NCBI GenBank assembly: GCA_019246575.1
Contig: JAFAQG010000871.1
Coordinates: 1 to 5,216, forward strand
Reading direction: 5' to 3'
Length of the DNA stretch: 5,216 nt
From: Acidobacteriaceae bacterium
GTDB lineage: Bacteria; Acidobacteriota; Terriglobia; Bryobacterales; Bryobacteraceae
In this document: positions 4,807 through 5,216 of the stretch, piece after piece
Layout: each line of letters starts with the position of its first letter
How positions within the stretch are numbered: position 1 is the stretch's first letter
Position numbers and translations under genes: made by a program
The notes under the pieces: generated by a model
What the model saw: only the letters and a program-made list of their open reading frames with translations
Told to the model about the DNA's origin: nothing
Databases searched by the model: none

Positions 4807-5216
4807 ATGAATACCGATCAAGCCAAAACGCTCAGCGAAAACGCACTCACGAAGCTGATGCAAGCCCTCGAACGCGGCCAGAGCGAAACCCTCAAATCCT
4901 ATCTCGCAGTGATGTCCCGCTTTCACCGCTACTCGTGGAACAACGCGCTGCTGATCTACATGCAGCGCCCGAACGCGACCCAGGTGGCCGGCTTCCACGC
5001 CTGGCTGCGCCTGCAGCGCTATGTCCGCAAGGGCGAGAAAGGCATCGCGATTCTCGCTCCCATTGTGGGCCGGAAAAAATACGTTGACGGCGAATTACTC
5101 GAAGACGAGCAGACGCGAGTTTATGGATTCAAAGTTGCGCACGTCTTCGATTTGAGCCAAACCGAGGGCGACCCCTTACCGGAATTCGCCAAAATCAGCG
5201 GCGATCCGCAAAATGC
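4807..5216 (+). CDS. ArdC-like antirestriction / ssDNA-binding protein, N-terminal part
   Basis: The first 136 codons are present and the gene runs off the right edge. The sequence matches the ArdC N-terminal ssDNA-binding domain (PF08401, formerly DUF1738). It has an amphipathic start (residues 1-40), the signature YSWNNALLIYMQRPNATQVA (42-61), GFHAWLRLQRYVRKGEKGIA (62-81) followed by ILAP, then a charged loop and the second block RVYGFKVAHVFDLSQTEG (104-121). ArdC of plasmid pSa binds single-stranded DNA and protects incoming DNA from type I restriction. Relatives often carry a C-terminal zinc metallopeptidase domain with HExxH, which would lie outside this window, so whether this copy has one cannot be told. 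Linkage to a short SSB 30 nt upstream fits an early-transfer module of a conjugative or integrative element. The antirestriction role is inferred from family, not shown here. Confidence 0.88.
   Translation, partial: MNTDQAKTLSENALTKLMQALERGQSETLKSYLAVMSRFHRYSWNNALLIYMQRPNATQVAGFHAWLRLQRYVRKGEKGIAILAPIVGRKKYVDGELLEDEQTRVYGFKVAHVFDLSQTEGDPLPEFAKISGDPQN

Noticed and set aside
4177..4998. 273-codon open frame on the minus strand across ssb and ardC
   Set aside because: It is antisense to two genes with strong family signatures and ribosome binding sites; its composition (Arg, Ala, Gly rich) is that of a shadow frame.
4800..5087. 95-codon plus-strand frame overlapping the ArdC-like start
   Set aside because: It starts within the Shine-Dalgarno of the ArdC-like gene and lies in another frame over a region with clear ArdC signatures.
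1..5216. CRISPR array, tRNA, rRNA or complete insertion sequence
   Set aside because: I saw no regularly spaced repeats, no cloverleaf or rRNA-like sequence, and no transposase with terminal inverted repeats; the only mobile-element sequence evidence is the integrase remnant.

Overview
The window looks like Acidobacteriota (Terriglobia/Bryobacteria-like) DNA. The main reason is the pairing of a small PadR-family regulator with a ~900-residue 'duplicated orphan' MacB/FtsX-type permease (ADOP family), an arrangement greatly expanded in that phylum. The short tail-less SSB next to an ArdC-like gene and the sequence of the integrase remnant fit the same phylum. This is inference from family knowledge; no rRNA or other marker is present.

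Layout. (1) 1-363: no convincing gene; it holds a perfect 20-bp operator-like palindrome at 127-146. (2) 364-3396, minus strand: a two-gene operon, padR-type regulator then the permease, separated by 3 nt. It has a good sigma70-like promoter (TTGACA-17-TATTCT) and overlapping candidate operator repeats upstream of the regulator. (3) 3411-4395: about 1 kb without an intact gene. It contains a decayed 3' end of a tyrosine recombinase (3663-3861, minus), broken by two apparent single-base deletions, and several inverted repeats. Three of these are stacked just before the next gene, two of them mutually exclusive. (4) 4396-5216, plus strand: a short single-stranded-DNA-binding protein gene and, 30 nt later, the 5' part of an ArdC-like antirestriction/ssDNA-binding gene that runs off the window. 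Both have strong Shine-Dalgarno sequences.

How the parts fit. The left half resembles a stable acidobacterial regulator-permease unit, probably autoregulated through PadR. The right half resembles the early-expressed (leading-region) cargo of a conjugative or integrative element: SSB coats incoming single strands and ArdC-like proteins protect them from restriction. The dead integrase end between the two halves suggests an old mobile-element boundary. I found no clear case for a wholly new system. The most unusual signals are the leader hairpins of ssb, the regulatory repeats at the padR start, and the orphan palindrome near the left edge.
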